NCBI RefSeq assembly: GCF_025362435.1
Contig: NZ_JANYGL010000001.1
Location: forward strand, 1-33,852
Direction of reading: 5' to 3'
Length of the DNA: 33,852 nucleotides
DNA from: Polymorphobacter sp.
GTDB taxonomy: Bacteria > Pseudomonadota > Alphaproteobacteria > Sphingomonadales > Sphingomonadaceae
Below are positions 24,519-33,654 of the stretch, in pieces. Positions within the stretch are counted from its first letter, which is position 1; each line of letters opens with the position of its first letter. A program made the position numbers and the translations under genes. The notes beneath the pieces were generated by a model, which saw only the letters and a program-made list of their open reading frames with translations, did no database searches and was not told where the DNA came from.

Positions 24519-25315
24519 GCCCGCGCGCCGCCAAACTGTTGGACGAAATCCAGTCGTGGCGCTTTCCGGCCGCTGCCCAGCCAATTGCAGCAGCGTCACC
24601 GCCGATCGATCCCACGACGTTCGTCGACCTCCTCGGTGGTCACCTCAGTGCCGTCGCGGGGAGGCCGGTCGCCGCCTCCTGCGACCGGACGGCAGTGTCT
24701 CCGGCGGCGACGACAGGCTTCATCCGCGACGATGGCTGGCGGCTCGCGTTCACCGTCCCGGTCGACCTTGTCGGCGCTTTGATCAGCACGCGGTGCGGCG
24801 GCCCCTTCGTGCGGTCGGCCACGGCTGGTGCCGGCGGAGCGGCGATCGCCGCGGAATTGACGGCGGCGGTCCTTGCCGCGGCCGACGAAAGCTGGCCGGG
24901 AACTGGCCGCTGGCAACCCTACGCGGTCGATCCGGATGTGGCGACCTTCGCGGTCGAGCTTGCCGCCGGGGGACACGTCTTCATCCTCGGATGTGCTGTG
25001 ACGCCCGCGACGGTCGCCCCGGTCGTCCCGGATATCGGCGACTGGTTTCCCCGCCTCCACGCCGCGCTCGACACGACCCCGTTTGCGGTGCGCGCCGTGC
25101 TCCACGACCGCATAGTCCCGCTCGGCGAGGTGCTCGCATTCCGCGTCGGCGACGTTTTGCCGATCGAGACGCGGCGCGATGTTTCGCTTCGCCTCGGCGA
25201 TCGCGCGCTCGCCCGCGGCACAATCACCCCCGACGACGACGGCGGCCACCGCGTCACGATCGTCGCCGTCGGCAGCGCCGGCGTCACCCCAGCCCCAACC
25301 GAGGATCTGCCATGA
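24515..25315 (+). CDS. fliM: Reduced flagellar motor switch protein FliM
   Basis: The 266-residue protein occupies the fliM position and ends in a surface-presentation-of-antigens (SPOA) domain (about 185-255, around HDRIVPLGEVLAFRVGDVLPI). The centre (about 30-180) fits the FliM middle domain only loosely. Classical FliM is about 330 residues and begins with a CheY-P-binding peptide of the form LSQxEIDALL. That motif is absent here. The gene starts (GTG, 24515) inside the fliL end, so there is little room for a longer N-terminus. It should still bridge FliG and FliN, but control by CheY-P through the usual peptide is unlikely. Confidence 0.85.
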   Translation: MSPRAAKLLDEIQSWRFPAAAQPIAAASPPIDPTTFVDLLGGHLSAVAGRPVAASCDRTAVSPAATTGFIRDDGWRLAFTVPVDLVGALISTRCGGPFVRSATAGAGGAAIAAELTAAVLAAADESWPGTGRWQPYAVDPDVATFAVELAAGGHVFILGCAVTPATVAPVVPDIGDWFPRLHAALDTTPFAVRAVLHDRIVPLGEVLAFRVGDVLPIETRRDVSLRLGDRALARGTITPDDDGGHRVTIVAVGSAGVTPAPTEDLP

Positions 25316-25596
25316 ACGCCTTGACCCCTGGAGCCTTCGACCGGATCGACACGATGCCCGCCTTCGCGCTCGGCGCCCTCGGCGCAGTCGAGGTCAGGCT
25401 CCGCGTCGAGGTCGGTGCGGCACGGCTGACGCTCGCCGACCTGTCGCGGCTCGGACCGGGAGCGACCTTCGCCCTCGACCGGCGCAGCGACGAGCGCATC
25501 GACATCCTGATCAACGACCGGCTGCTGGCGAAAGGCGAGGTGGTGACAATCGGCGATCGCTTCGGCGTCCGCATCCTCGACATCGTGTCGGCATGA
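25312..25596 (+). CDS. fliN: Flagellar motor switch protein FliN
   Basis: The 94-residue protein is essentially one SPOA domain (about 20-94), with VEVRLRVEVGAARLTLADLS and INDRLLAKGEVVTIGDRFGVRI, the usual FliN pattern. FliN forms the bottom of the C ring with FliM. The frame is open far upstream, but ATG 25312 overlaps the fliM stop (ATGA) and gives normal size. It ends in a 4-base overlap with fliO. Confidence 0.94.
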   Translation: MNALTPGAFDRIDTMPAFALGALGAVEVRLRVEVGAARLTLADLSRLGPGATFALDRRSDERIDILINDRLLAKGEVVTIGDRFGVRILDIVSA

Positions 25597-25850
25597 CCGC
25601 GGCGGATTACCTGACGCGTCTGGCGGTGGCGCTACCGCTGGTCATCGCTGTGTTGGCGGGGCTGTGGTACGCATCGAAGCGCGGCTGGATCAAGCCGCCG
25701 GGGGGCGTCGCCTCGCCGCTTCTCCGTCCGGTTGCGACGCTCGGGATCGGCCCGGGGGCGCGGCTGATCGTCGTCGAGTTCGACGGGCGGCGGCTGTTGC
25801 TCGCGGCGTCGCGCGGTGGCGTCACCCTGCTCGACCACGCGGTTCGATGA
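25593..25850 (+). CDS. fliO: Flagellar export protein FliO
   Basis: The 85-residue protein has one membrane helix (about 9-28, around VALPLVIAVLAGLWYASKRG) and a small C-terminal beta-rich domain (LIVVEFDGRRLLLAASRGGVTLL) typical of FliO. FliO aids assembly of the FliP ring of the export gate. The ATG at 25593 overlaps the fliN stop, and the stop overlaps the fliP start. The longer upstream open frame lies within fliM and fliN and is not used. Confidence 0.9.
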   Translation: MTAADYLTRLAVALPLVIAVLAGLWYASKRGWIKPPGGVASPLLRPVATLGIGPGARLIVVEFDGRRLLLAASRGGVTLLDHAVR

Positions 25851-26527
25851 CCGCCACCGACGGCCTTTCGGTGCTCGCCGGCGGCAAGGGCGGGCTCGCG
25901 CTGCCGCTCCAGATCCTGCTGTTGATGACGCTGCTGACGGTGCTGCCGTCGGTCCTGCTGATGATGACCGGCTTCACCCGGATCATCATCGTGCTGGCGA
26001 TCCTGCGGCAGGCGATCGGGCTGGGGCAGGCGCCGCCGAACCAGGTTCTCGTCGGCCTCGCGCTGTTCCTGACGCTGTTCGTGATGCAGCCGACCTTCGC
26101 CCGGATCAACGCCGAAGCCTATGCGCCGTTTGCCGCCGGGACGCTGCCCGCCGAGAGCGCGATCGAGCGCGGCGAGGCGGCGCTCCACGAATTTATGATC
26201 AAGCAGACCCGTGAGAAGGACCTGCGGCTTTTCGCCAACCTTGCCCATTCCGGACCGTTCGCGCGGCCGGTCGACGTGCCGATGACGATATTGTTGCCGG
26301 CGTTCGCGACGAGCGAGCTCAAGACCGCATTCCAGATCGGGTTCCTGATTTATCTGCCGTTCCTCGTCATCGACCTCGTCGTCGCCAGCATCCTGATGGC
26401 GCTCGGCATGATGATGGTGTCGCCGACGTTAATCTCGCTGCCGTTCAAATTGCTGTTGTTCGTCATGGTCGACGGCTGGGCGCTCGTGCTCGGCTCGCTC
26501 GCGTCCTCGTTCGTCGGAGTGAAATGA
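25847..26527 (+). CDS. fliP: Flagellar export gate protein FliP
   Basis: The 226-residue inner-membrane protein forms the core FliP5-FliQ4-FliR1 export gate. Hallmarks are the hydrophobic block LLLMTLLTVLPSVLLMMTGF with FTRIIIVLAILRQAIG after it, the PPNQVLVGLALFLTLFVM helix and the C-terminal FLVIDLVVASILMALGMMMV. It lacks the cleavable signal peptide that many FliPs have. The start ATG at 25847 overlaps the fliO stop and gives the expected size. Confidence 0.96.
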   Translation: MTATDGLSVLAGGKGGLALPLQILLLMTLLTVLPSVLLMMTGFTRIIIVLAILRQAIGLGQAPPNQVLVGLALFLTLFVMQPTFARINAEAYAPFAAGTLPAESAIERGEAALHEFMIKQTREKDLRLFANLAHSGPFARPVDVPMTILLPAFATSELKTAFQIGFLIYLPFLVIDLVVASILMALGMMMVSPTLISLPFKLLLFVMVDGWALVLGSLASSFVGVK

Positions 26528-26528
26528 G

Positions 26529-26798
26529 ATGGACAGCGGTATCGTCGTCGACGCGCTTCGCAGCACGATGTGGGTCCTCGCCCAGCTCGTCGCGCCGGTC
26601 GTCCTGCCGGCGCTGATCGCCGGGTTCGTCGTTGGCTTGCTCCAGGCAGCGACGGGGATCAGCGAGTCGACGCTGAGCTTTGTCCCCAAGTTGGTCGTGA
26701 CCCTTGTCACCTTTGCCGTCCTCGGGTCGATGATGTTGCGCGAACTCTCGGACTTCACCGTCGAGCTCTACGAGCGCATCCCGGCGTTGCTGCGATGA
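26529..26798 (+). CDS. fliQ: Flagellar export gate protein FliQ
   Basis: The 89-residue protein has two membrane helices (about 16-38 and 52-72) with the family block GFVVGLLQAATGISESTLSF leading to VPKLVVTL. FliQ is part of the export gate with FliP and FliR. It starts one base after the fliP stop. Its stop is followed by a short duplication that separates it from fliR. Confidence 0.96.
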   Translation: MDSGIVVDALRSTMWVLAQLVAPVVLPALIAGFVVGLLQAATGISESTLSFVPKLVVTLVTFAVLGSMMLRELSDFTVELYERIPALLR

Positions 26799-26817
26799 TC
26801 GAGGCGCTGCGGTGATC
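26789..26817 (+). repeat. Near-perfect 12-base direct repeat at the fliQ/fliR junction
   Basis: GCTGCGATGATC (26789-26800) and GCTGCGGTGATC (26806-26817) differ at one base and are offset by 17 bases. The first copy has an ATGA overlapping the fliQ stop, but it opens only a six-codon frame. The second copy supplies the GTG used by fliR. This looks like a duplication scar of an ancestral ATGA junction. Confidence 0.85.
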
Positions 26818-27579
26818 ACCGCGTGGCTCGCGACGCCCGAGGTCGAGGCCGGGCGTCTCCTGTTTGCCAGCCTCCGTACCGCGACGGCGCTGGCGCTGCT
26901 GCCGGGGATCGGCGCGATGCTGATGCCGCTCAGGGTCAGGATCGGACTCGGTGGCGCAGTCGGGGTGTTCGTCCTCGGCTTCACCCCGATCGCGGTTCCC
27001 GCCGACCTGTTCAGCGCCGCCGGCCTCGTCGCCGTCGCCGGTGAGATCCTCATCGGGGCGATAGCGGGAGTCATGCTCCAGGTCGCGTTCGCCGGACCGG
27101 CGATTGCGGGCGAGGTCGTCGCGCAATCGATGGGGCTGGGCTTCGCAACAATCCTCGATCCGGGCGGGATGACCAGCCCGGTCATCGCGACGTTGCTCGG
27201 CCTTGTCGCGTGGCTGGTGTTCTTCGCGCTCGACGGCCACCTCCGCCTGTTCGAGGTCCTCGTCACGAGCTACCGGTCGCTGCCGCCGGGGTGCAATCCC
27301 ATCGAGCTCGCTGGCCGGGTCGCGGGGGTCGGCGCGCTGGCATTCGCATCGGGGCTGATGCTGGCGTTGCCCGTCGCGGCGGTGCTGTTCCTCGTCAACC
27401 TGCTCCTCGCGGTGACCGCCCGCAGCGCACCGCAGCTCAACCTGTTCGCAATCGGCTTCCCCGTGCTGATGCTGACCGGCATCGTCGCGCTGGCGGTGGC
27501 GATGCCGGCGATGATCGACACGATGAGCGCGGGGATGGCGACGGTGCAGGAGCGGCTCGAAGGCATTCTGCTTGGCTGA
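26812..27579 (+). CDS. fliR: Flagellar export gate protein FliR
   Basis: The 255-residue protein has about six membrane helices and FliR landmarks such as LRTATALALLPGIGAMLMP, GEILIGAIAGVMLQ and GFATILDPGGMTSPVIATLL. It completes the gate with FliP and FliQ. The start is GTG at 26812, 13 bases after fliQ, where a 17-base duplication appears to have broken the usual ATGA overlap. The end overlaps flhB by 8 bases. Confidence 0.95.
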   Translation: MITAWLATPEVEAGRLLFASLRTATALALLPGIGAMLMPLRVRIGLGGAVGVFVLGFTPIAVPADLFSAAGLVAVAGEILIGAIAGVMLQVAFAGPAIAGEVVAQSMGLGFATILDPGGMTSPVIATLLGLVAWLVFFALDGHLRLFEVLVTSYRSLPPGCNPIELAGRVAGVGALAFASGLMLALPVAAVLFLVNLLLAVTARSAPQLNLFAIGFPVLMLTGIVALAVAMPAMIDTMSAGMATVQERLEGILLG

Positions 27580-28699
27580 CGCGCCCGACAAGGACCAGAA
27601 GACCGAGGAGCCGACCGAGAGGCGGCGCCGCGAGTCCGCCGAGAAGGGCGAGACCTTCCAGTCGCGCGAGCTTGCCACCGCGCTCGTCGTCGGTGCCGGC
27701 GCGGTGTGGGCGATGGTCGGGGCAGGGGATCTTGTCGCCGCGTGCCGGCGCATGATGCGCGATGGCCTGTCGTTGAGCGAGCCCGCCGCAACCGACCTGC
27801 TCGCCTCGCCTTCGTTCCTCGCGCAAGGCCTCGTCGGTCCCCTCACGGTCTTCGCGGTGCTGATCATCGCGGGGGCAGTCTGCGGACCGATGCTGACCGC
27901 GCCGCACTTCTCGCCCGCCACCTTCGCGATCAAGCCGAGCCGTCTCAATCCAGTCGCCGGTTTCCAGCGCATGTTCGGCCTTCATGCGCTCGGCGAACTC
28001 GGCAAGGCCGCGCTCAAAGCAGGGCTGATCTTCGGTGCGGGCGGCTCGATCATCGTCGCGCGGCTGCCGGGCCTGATCGGACTCGGCATGGGAGAACCGG
28101 TTGCAGGGGCTGCGCGCATCGCCGCGTCGACCGCAGCGTTGCTGGTCGCGCTTGCGGTCGCGCTCGGGACCATCGCCGCAATCGATCTGCCACTCCAGCT
28201 TACCCGTCACCTTGCCAAGATCCGGATGTCGAAGCAGGAAGTCCGCGAGGAAAGCCGTGAGAGCGAGGGGTCGCCCGAAACCAAGGCGGCGCAGCGGCGG
28301 ATGGCGCGGCAGGCGGCGAAACGCTCGCTCGCCCCCGCGATGGCGACCGCGAGCGTCGTCGTCGTCAATCCGAGCCACTTCGCCGTCGCGTTGCGCTATG
28401 TCCCCGGTCGCGATGCCGCGCCGGTCGTCGTCGCCAAGGGGCGTGATATCATCGCTGAAGCGATCCGTGAGCTTGCCGCCGCGAACAAGGTGCCGGTGCT
28501 GCGCTACCCGCAACTCACTCGCGCGATCTATTTTACGGCGACTGTCGGTGCGGTAATCAAGGACGAACTATTCGGCGCTGTTGCGGCAATCCTGGCGTTC
28601 GTCATGTACCTCGACAACACCGCACGCGAGCAGCCAAGCGTGACTGTTCCCGATAGTCTTCAATTCGACGGGTCGGGGACGAAGGACAGGACGCTTTAA
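27572..28699 (+). CDS. flhB: Flagellar export gate and substrate-switch protein FlhB
   Basis: The 375-residue protein begins with the typical charged stretch around DQKTEEPTERRRRESAEKGE. Four membrane helices follow, then a cytoplasmic domain with the self-cleavage site NPSH (266-269, NPTH in Salmonella) followed by FAVALRY. Cleavage there, prompted by FliK, switches export from hook to filament proteins. TTG at 27572 is the start, overlapping the fliR end. It is the last gene of the flagellar run. Its stop TAA interlocks with the stop of a convergent small gene. Confidence 0.96.
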   Translation: MADAPDKDQKTEEPTERRRRESAEKGETFQSRELATALVVGAGAVWAMVGAGDLVAACRRMMRDGLSLSEPAATDLLASPSFLAQGLVGPLTVFAVLIIAGAVCGPMLTAPHFSPATFAIKPSRLNPVAGFQRMFGLHALGELGKAALKAGLIFGAGGSIIVARLPGLIGLGMGEPVAGAARIAASTAALLVALAVALGTIAAIDLPLQLTRHLAKIRMSKQEVREESRESEGSPETKAAQRRMARQAAKRSLAPAMATASVVVVNPSHFAVALRYVPGRDAAPVVVAKGRDIIAEAIRELAAANKVPVLRYPQLTRAIYFTATVGAVIKDELFGAVAAILAFVMYLDNTAREQPSVTVPDSLQFDGSGTKDRTL

Positions 28700-28986
28700 C
28701 CGCGGTAATGACCCGAGCGGCGACGAAGCTCTTCGAGCTTGTGGCACAGCAACTGCATTCCTGCGTCCATCGATGCCGGCGCGGAGCGATCGAGCTGTTC
28801 CAACAGCGCAGCAACGTCCGCGTCGCTTAACCGCTGCTTGGCGTCGATCTCACCGTAAACCATCTTGTCCATCTCGATCCCGTCCGGCGCGACATACGCA
28901 ACGCGTCTCGCCCTCCGCGATCGAATAACCGGCGCAGTCACTCGTGGTTCCGCACCAGTATTTTCAATACCATGGATAGTGGCCAA
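28696..28986 (-). CDS. Small protein of unknown function, convergent with flhB
   Basis: I do not recognise this 96-residue protein. It has a basic N-terminal stretch (about 22-29, RSRRARRV), no membrane segment or signal peptide, and a C-terminal half predicted to form helices (around LSDADVAALLEQLDRS and LLCHKLEELRRR). The start is TTG at 28986, chosen because the strong ribosome site GAAGGTGAG (28992-29000 on the minus strand) ends 5 bases upstream. Its stop codon shares bases with the flhB stop (TTAA, 28696-28699). Codon use matches a genuine gene. Being next to the flagellar run hints at a link, but nothing in the sequence proves it. Confidence 0.7.
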   Translation of the reverse strand: MATIHGIENTGAEPRVTAPVIRSRRARRVAYVAPDGIEMDKMVYGEIDAKQRLSDADVAALLEQLDRSAPASMDAGMQLLCHKLEELRRRSGHYRG

Positions 28987-29006
28987 ATCGTCTCACCTTC
29001 AGCCCG

Positions 29007-29034
29007 TTGCGGCCCGGCCCGGCGATAGGCTAAA
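29007..29034 (+). promoter_or_regulatory. Possible ettA promoter
   Basis: TTGCGG (29007-29012) and GCTAAA (29029-29034) are 16 bases apart, in the 93-base gap between divergent genes and 45 bases before the ettA start. GCTAAA fits the GCTANA -10 of alphaproteobacteria. The -35 box is weak. Confidence 0.35.
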
Positions 29035-29079
29035 GGCTGTGCATCCTTCCTTTCCCGATTTTCGAAAGCCTCGATCCGC

Positions 29080-30759
<1,680 letters not shown>

Positions 30760-30761
30760 CG

Positions 30762-31454
30762 GTGTCGGCGGACTATTGCGCCGGTCTCGTTCGTAGTCGC
30801 GACCGCGACCGCTGGCTGGCGACGCTCTATTCGCCGGCAGCGGTCCGACCCGCGCTGTTCGCGCTGCACGCACTCGACCTCGAACTCGCCGGCGTCGTTG
30901 CGACGACGACCGAGGCGATGCTCGGTGAAATCCGGCTGGCGTGGTGGCGCGAGGCGCTGACCAAGCTCGATACTGCGCCGCCGCCGGCGCAGCCGACGCT
31001 TGCGGCGTTGGCCGAATACGCGCTGCCGCTTGGGGTGAAGGGGCAGGCGCTGGAGCCGCTTGAAGACGCTTTCTTGTCGCTGCTGATCGAGGAGCGGCTG
31101 GCGGGGAGGGTGCTCGACGACCATCTCGACCGGCGTGGCGGAACGCTGTTCGGTGCTTGCGCGACGGCGCTCGGCGTGGCGCAGCAGTCGGCACGCGCGC
31201 TCGGCCGGGTATGGGCGCTCGGGCAGCTCGTCCGCGAAGGGGTGAAGGCACCGCCGGTCGACCCAGACGATGCCCGCCGAATTGTGGCTGAGGCGTTCCC
31301 GGCGCGGCTCGCATCCGCGCTGCGTCCGCTCGCGGCCCTTGCCGGATTTGCTGCTGCCGATGTCGCGCGCGCGCTGGGTGATCGCCCGACGGGAGCGCCG
31401 GGAAGTATCGGGCGGCAGGTGCGCCTGCTCCGCTGGGTCGCGACGGGGCGCTGA
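30762..31454 (+). CDS. Squalene/phytoene synthase family protein, probably non-canonical
   Basis: The 230-residue all-helical protein has segments characteristic of the squalene/phytoene synthase fold, such as RPALFALHALDLELA, GEIRLAWWREALTKL and VLDDHLDRRGGTLFGACATALG. The classical first metal-binding DxxxD motif is not evident, and the protein is shorter than carotenoid or hopanoid synthases. It resembles the NDUFAF6-like group, which in mitochondria helps complex I assembly. A synthase role is therefore doubtful. The start is GTG at 30762, two bases after ettA. The longer upstream frame overlaps ettA and is not used. Confidence 0.75.
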   Translation: MSADYCAGLVRSRDRDRWLATLYSPAAVRPALFALHALDLELAGVVATTTEAMLGEIRLAWWREALTKLDTAPPPAQPTLAALAEYALPLGVKGQALEPLEDAFLSLLIEERLAGRVLDDHLDRRGGTLFGACATALGVAQQSARALGRVWALGQLVREGVKAPPVDPDDARRIVAEAFPARLASALRPLAALAGFAAADVARALGDRPTGAPGSIGRQVRLLRWVATGR

Positions 31455-31504
31455 CTTACCTGACAACCTGTGCGAGGAGGGGCGCGGGGCAGTCGGGGGT
31501 GACG

Positions 31505-32011
31505 ATGGTAGTACCGAAGTGGTTGGCGGCGACTGTGGTTGCGGCATTGATGCTGTGCGCGGTGATGCTGTGGCGGCAGAGTGCGCCGCGGGCGGCAGCG
31601 GTGCATTTCTCCGCGCCCGCCGCCGCAGAAGCCGCAGAGATCACCCCCGCCGCCGCAGCCGCCGCGCTGGTCGCTCCGGTGTCCGACGTCACCCCCGCCG
31701 ACCGCGAGGCGAAGCGGTTCTCGCGCTATGACAAGGACAAGGACGGCGCGATCACCCGCGACGAGTATTTCACCAGCCGCAGGAAGGCGTTCGCCAAGCT
31801 CGACGTCAACCACGACGGCAAGCTCAGCTTCGAGGAATATTCGGTCAAGGCGATCGCAAAGTTCGACACCGCCGACACCAGCCACGACGGTCGCCTGACC
31901 CCCGAGGAGTTCGCCACGACCGCGGTCAAGCGCAAGCCGCGGACGAAGGCGGTGTGCCCGCCGGGTGGTGTGGTCGCGGCAGCCCCCGAGGAACCGGCGG
32001 AGGCGCAATAA
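31505..32011 (+). CDS. Exported or membrane-anchored EF-hand protein
   Basis: The 168-residue protein has an N-terminal hydrophobic stretch (about 6-22) that is a signal peptide or membrane anchor, then an Ala-rich linker and three EF-hand loops. The loops are DKDKDGAITRDE, DVNHDGKLSFEE and DTSHDGRLTPEE, each with the calcium-coordinating spacing and the final Glu. A basic and Pro-rich tail follows. It probably binds calcium in the periplasm. ATG at 31505 is preferred because GGGGG (31495-31499) sits 5 bases upstream. A GTG at 31499 is in frame. Its physiological role cannot be read from the sequence. Confidence 0.85.
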   Translation: MVVPKWLAATVVAALMLCAVMLWRQSAPRAAAVHFSAPAAAEAAEITPAAAAAALVAPVSDVTPADREAKRFSRYDKDKDGAITRDEYFTSRRKAFAKLDVNHDGKLSFEEYSVKAIAKFDTADTSHDGRLTPEEFATTAVKRKPRTKAVCPPGGVVAAAPEEPAEAQ

Positions 32012-32014
32012 CCT

Positions 32015-33454
32015 CTACGCCGCTACCTGTTCCCCCGGCTCGCCCAGCCACGCCGCAAGGTCCGCCCGCGCCCGTGCCGCCATCGCCGGCTTGCGCAGGC
32101 TCTTGTGGACCGGGGGCTCCATCGGCGGGAACAGGCCGAAGTTGACGTTCATCGGCTGGAAGCTGACGGCCTCCGCGCCCCCGGTGATGTGGCTGAGCAG
32201 CGCGCCGATTGCGGTCGTCGGAGGCGGCGCGTCGAGGCGCTCGCCCTGCGCCTCAGCCGCCGCCATGCGCCCGGCGATCAGCCCGACCGCGGCGCTCTCG
32301 ACATAACCCTCGCAGCCGGTGATCTGCCCGGCGAAGCGCAGTCGCGGCTCAGCGCGAAGCCGCAGCTGGTCGTCGAGCAGGACCGGCGACTTGATGAAGG
32401 TGTTGCGGTGCAGCCCGCCGAGGCGCGCGAACTCGGCCTTTTCGAGCCCCGGGATCATGCGGAAAACGCGGACCTGCTCGGCATACTTGAGCTTGGTCTG
32501 GAAGCCGACGATGTTCCACAGCGTCCCCAGCGCATTGTCCTGGCGGAGCTGGACGACGGCCCATGCCCGCCGCCCCGTCGCGGGATTGGTCAGCCCGACG
32601 GGCTTCATCGGCCCGAAGCGCGGCGTGTTGATGCCGCGTTCGGCCATCACCTCGATCGGCATGCAGCCGTCGAAGTACGGCGTGCCTTCCCATTGCTTAT
32701 ATTCGGTTTTCTCGCCCGCCAGCATCGCGTCGACGAACGCCTCGTACTGGACCTTGTCCATCGGGCAGTTGATGTAGTCCTTGCTGTCGCCCTTGTCCCA
32801 GCGCGACTGGAACCACGCCGTCTCCATGTCGATCGAGTCGAAATGGACGATCGGGGCGATGGCGTCGAAGAAGGCGAGGGCGTCCTCGCCGGTGCGTTCG
32901 GCGATCCATGCGGCGAGCGGCCCAGCTGTGAGGGGGCCGGTGGCGATGATGACGTGGCCCCATTCAGGGGGTGGCGCCGCGACGAGTTCGCGGCGCAGCT
33001 CGATCAGCGGCTCGGCTTCGATCGCGGCGGTGACGGCATCGGCGAAGGCGTCGCGGTCGACCGCGAGCGCCGATCCGGCGGGGACGCGGGCGGCATCGGC
33101 GGAGCGCAGGATCAGCGACCCCATCGTCCGCATCTCGGCGTGGATTAGTCCGACGGCATTGTGGTCGGGATCGTCGGAGCGGAAGCTGTTCGAGCAGACG
33201 AGTTCGGCAAGCGAATCAGTATGATGCGCGTCGGTCTTGTGCGGCCCGCGCATCTCATGGAGGACGACCGGCACCCCGGCGCGGGCGATCTGCCACGCGG
33301 CTTCGGAGCCGGCGAGGCCGCCGCCAATGATGTGGATGGGGTCGGGTAGTGCGGAACGGGGAATGGAACGGCCTTTCGCGGCTGCGTGAACGGGGCGGGT
33401 AACCAGCTTAACGCCGACGCGGCGCTTTTTCGCGTGGAAACTGACCAGCCGCAC
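32015..33454 (-). CDS. trmFO: Methylenetetrahydrofolate-tRNA-(uracil-5-)-methyltransferase TrmFO
   Basis: This folate- and FAD-dependent enzyme makes 5-methyluridine 54 in the T-loop of tRNAs, using 5,10-methylene-tetrahydrofolate and NAD(P)H. The FAD-binding motif [11 protein letters not shown] is at 44-54. Cysteines in [11 protein letters not shown] and [14 protein letters not shown] correspond to the catalytic pair known from the family. The C-terminal [17 protein letters not shown] is also typical. The frame opens at GTG 33454 and gives 479 residues, about 38 more before the FAD motif than usual. No other standard start codon lies in that stretch, so the true N-terminus is unsettled. Confidence 0.93.
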   Translation of the reverse strand: MRLVSFHAKKRRVGVKLVTRPVHAAAKGRSIPRSALPDPIHIIGGGLAGSEAAWQIARAGVPVVLHEMRGPHKTDAHHTDSLAELVCSNSFRSDDPDHNAVGLIHAEMRTMGSLILRSADAARVPAGSALAVDRDAFADAVTAAIEAEPLIELRRELVAAPPPEWGHVIIATGPLTAGPLAAWIAERTGEDALAFFDAIAPIVHFDSIDMETAWFQSRWDKGDSKDYINCPMDKVQYEAFVDAMLAGEKTEYKQWEGTPYFDGCMPIEVMAERGINTPRFGPMKPVGLTNPATGRRAWAVVQLRQDNALGTLWNIVGFQTKLKYAEQVRVFRMIPGLEKAEFARLGGLHRNTFIKSPVLLDDQLRLRAEPRLRFAGQITGCEGYVESAAVGLIAGRMAAAEAQGERLDAPPPTTAIGALLSHITGGAEAVSFQPMNVNFGLFPPMEPPVHKSLRKPAMAARARADLAAWLGEPGEQVAA

Positions 33455-33506
33455 AACCGATAGCCTGTGTTTCGCTCAAACCACTGTAATTTAACCGACA
33501 AGTGAC

Positions 33507-33522
33507 GTGCACAGGCGTGCAC
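33507..33522. promoter_or_regulatory. GTGCAC-N4-GTGCAC dyad in the trmFO leader region
   Basis: Two copies of the self-complementary hexamer GTGCAC (33507-33512 and 33517-33522) make a 16-base symmetric element. It lies 53 bases upstream of the trmFO start and about 130 bases before the next plus-strand gene. It might be an operator. The remainder of 33455-33654 shows nothing I can assign. Confidence 0.3.
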
Positions 33523-33654
33523 CCAGTCCGCACGTCGCTGTAACCATGACGGCTTTCAGGCGCCCCAAACGGGGTTTCGGTGCGGCGCCAAGCGAACATC
33601 GCGGCAGCGGCAATCTGGCAGGTGACCATCGCGGGTGCCGAACGTTACGACGCC

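Noticed and set aside
24166-25311. Upstream extension of the fliN frame through fliL and fliM
   Set aside because: The translated part before 25312 is Arg/Pro-rich and overlaps two clear genes. The ATG at 25312 in the ATGA junction fits FliN size.
32105-33148. Long plus-strand open frame (347 codons) opposite trmFO
   Set aside because: trmFO is unmistakable on the minus strand. The opposite frame is a GC-rich shadow with no recognisable domain.
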